Assembly (NCBI GenBank): GCA_902780985.1
Contig: CACZHN010000127.1
Coordinates: 1 to 13,730, forward strand
DNA length: 13,730 nucleotides
DNA from: an uncultured Lachnospiraceae bacterium
Lineage (GTDB): Bacteria > Bacillota_A > Clostridia > Lachnospirales > Lachnospiraceae
Reading direction: 5' to 3'
Both the position numbers and the translations under genes were made by a program. The notes beneath the pieces were generated by a model. It saw only the letters and a program-made list of their open reading frames with translations, was not told the origin of the DNA and ran no database searches. Of the stretch, positions 13,669 to 13,730 are shown piece after piece (the first letter of the stretch is position 1; each line of letters opens with the position of its first letter).

Positions 13669-13730
13669 ATGGAGAAATTCGGAAAGATTAACGGATTTAA
13701 AAGAAAAGTTCTTATTGTTGATGATGAGAT
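13669..13730 (+). CDS. Start of a receiver-domain protein, cut by window end
   Basis: ATG 13669 follows AAGGGTGAT. The 20 complete codons visible give MEKFGKINGFKRKVLIVDDE, that is, a short basic leader then the first strand and acidic pocket of a receiver domain. The output domain lies outside the window. From memory, proteins of this type in Lachnospiraceae continue into GGDEF, HD-GYP or kinase modules, but that cannot be checked here. With 34 nt between it and the hybrid kinase and no terminator, the two are probably co-transcribed. Confidence 0.75.
   Translation, partial: MEKFGKINGFKRKVLIVDDE

Overview
The window looks like chromosomal DNA of a low-to-moderate GC member of the Bacillota, most likely a Lachnospiraceae-type clostridium (Butyrivibrio or Roseburia relatives). 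This rests on G-rich Shine-Dalgarno sites, frequent AGA and ATA codons, near-consensus sigma-A promoters with 17-bp spacers, a tRNA cluster in which no gene encodes the 3' CCA, and large cytosolic PAS/hybrid sensor kinases. The genus assignment is an inference from style, not from a marker gene.

All supported protein genes and all nine tRNAs lie on the + strand. Positions 2-487 hold the 3' end of a DUF4230-like gene. It is followed by a 90-residue single-pass membrane protein with an acidic tail (538-810) and a strong terminator (855-883). A two-component pair comes next: an OmpR/PhoB-type regulator (972-1667) and a 966-residue histidine kinase (1675-4575) with six predicted membrane spans and a large extracytoplasmic domain. 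A DHH/DHHA1 phosphoesterase (4657-5586) has its own promoter.

Positions 5634-6800 form a tRNA island with two sigma-A promoters. The first drives tRNA-Val and tRNA-Met. The second, a perfect TTGACA-17-TATAAT, drives Pro, Gly, Arg, His, Gln, Lys and Leu, and the run ends at a textbook terminator. The spacer between Gln and Lys is unusually structured.

Positions 6892-9350 hold a tightly packed accessory run: a possible 29-residue membrane peptide, a short-chain dehydrogenase, a shortened MazG-like pyrophosphohydrolase, an out-of-frame lipoprotein-like fragment that looks like a deletion scar, a SAM-dependent methyltransferase and a small exported protein. Stops and starts touch or overlap at several joints.

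Positions 9402-11082 form a thiamine salvage unit: promoter, TPP riboswitch, terminator, thiM and thiE. ThiM phosphorylates hydroxyethylthiazole, ThiE joins it to HMP-PP to give thiamine phosphate, and the riboswitch should shut the operon off when TPP is plentiful. Positions 11181-13634 encode a cytosolic PAS hybrid kinase with two receiver domains. The first codons of a further receiver-domain gene follow at 13669 and run off the window, suggesting a multi-step phosphorelay locus.

I did not find a convincing new defence, mobile or RNA-guided system. The most interesting items are the remodelled MazG/lipoprotein junction, the structured tRNA spacer, the inverted repeat over the second tRNA promoter, and the small membrane ORFs.
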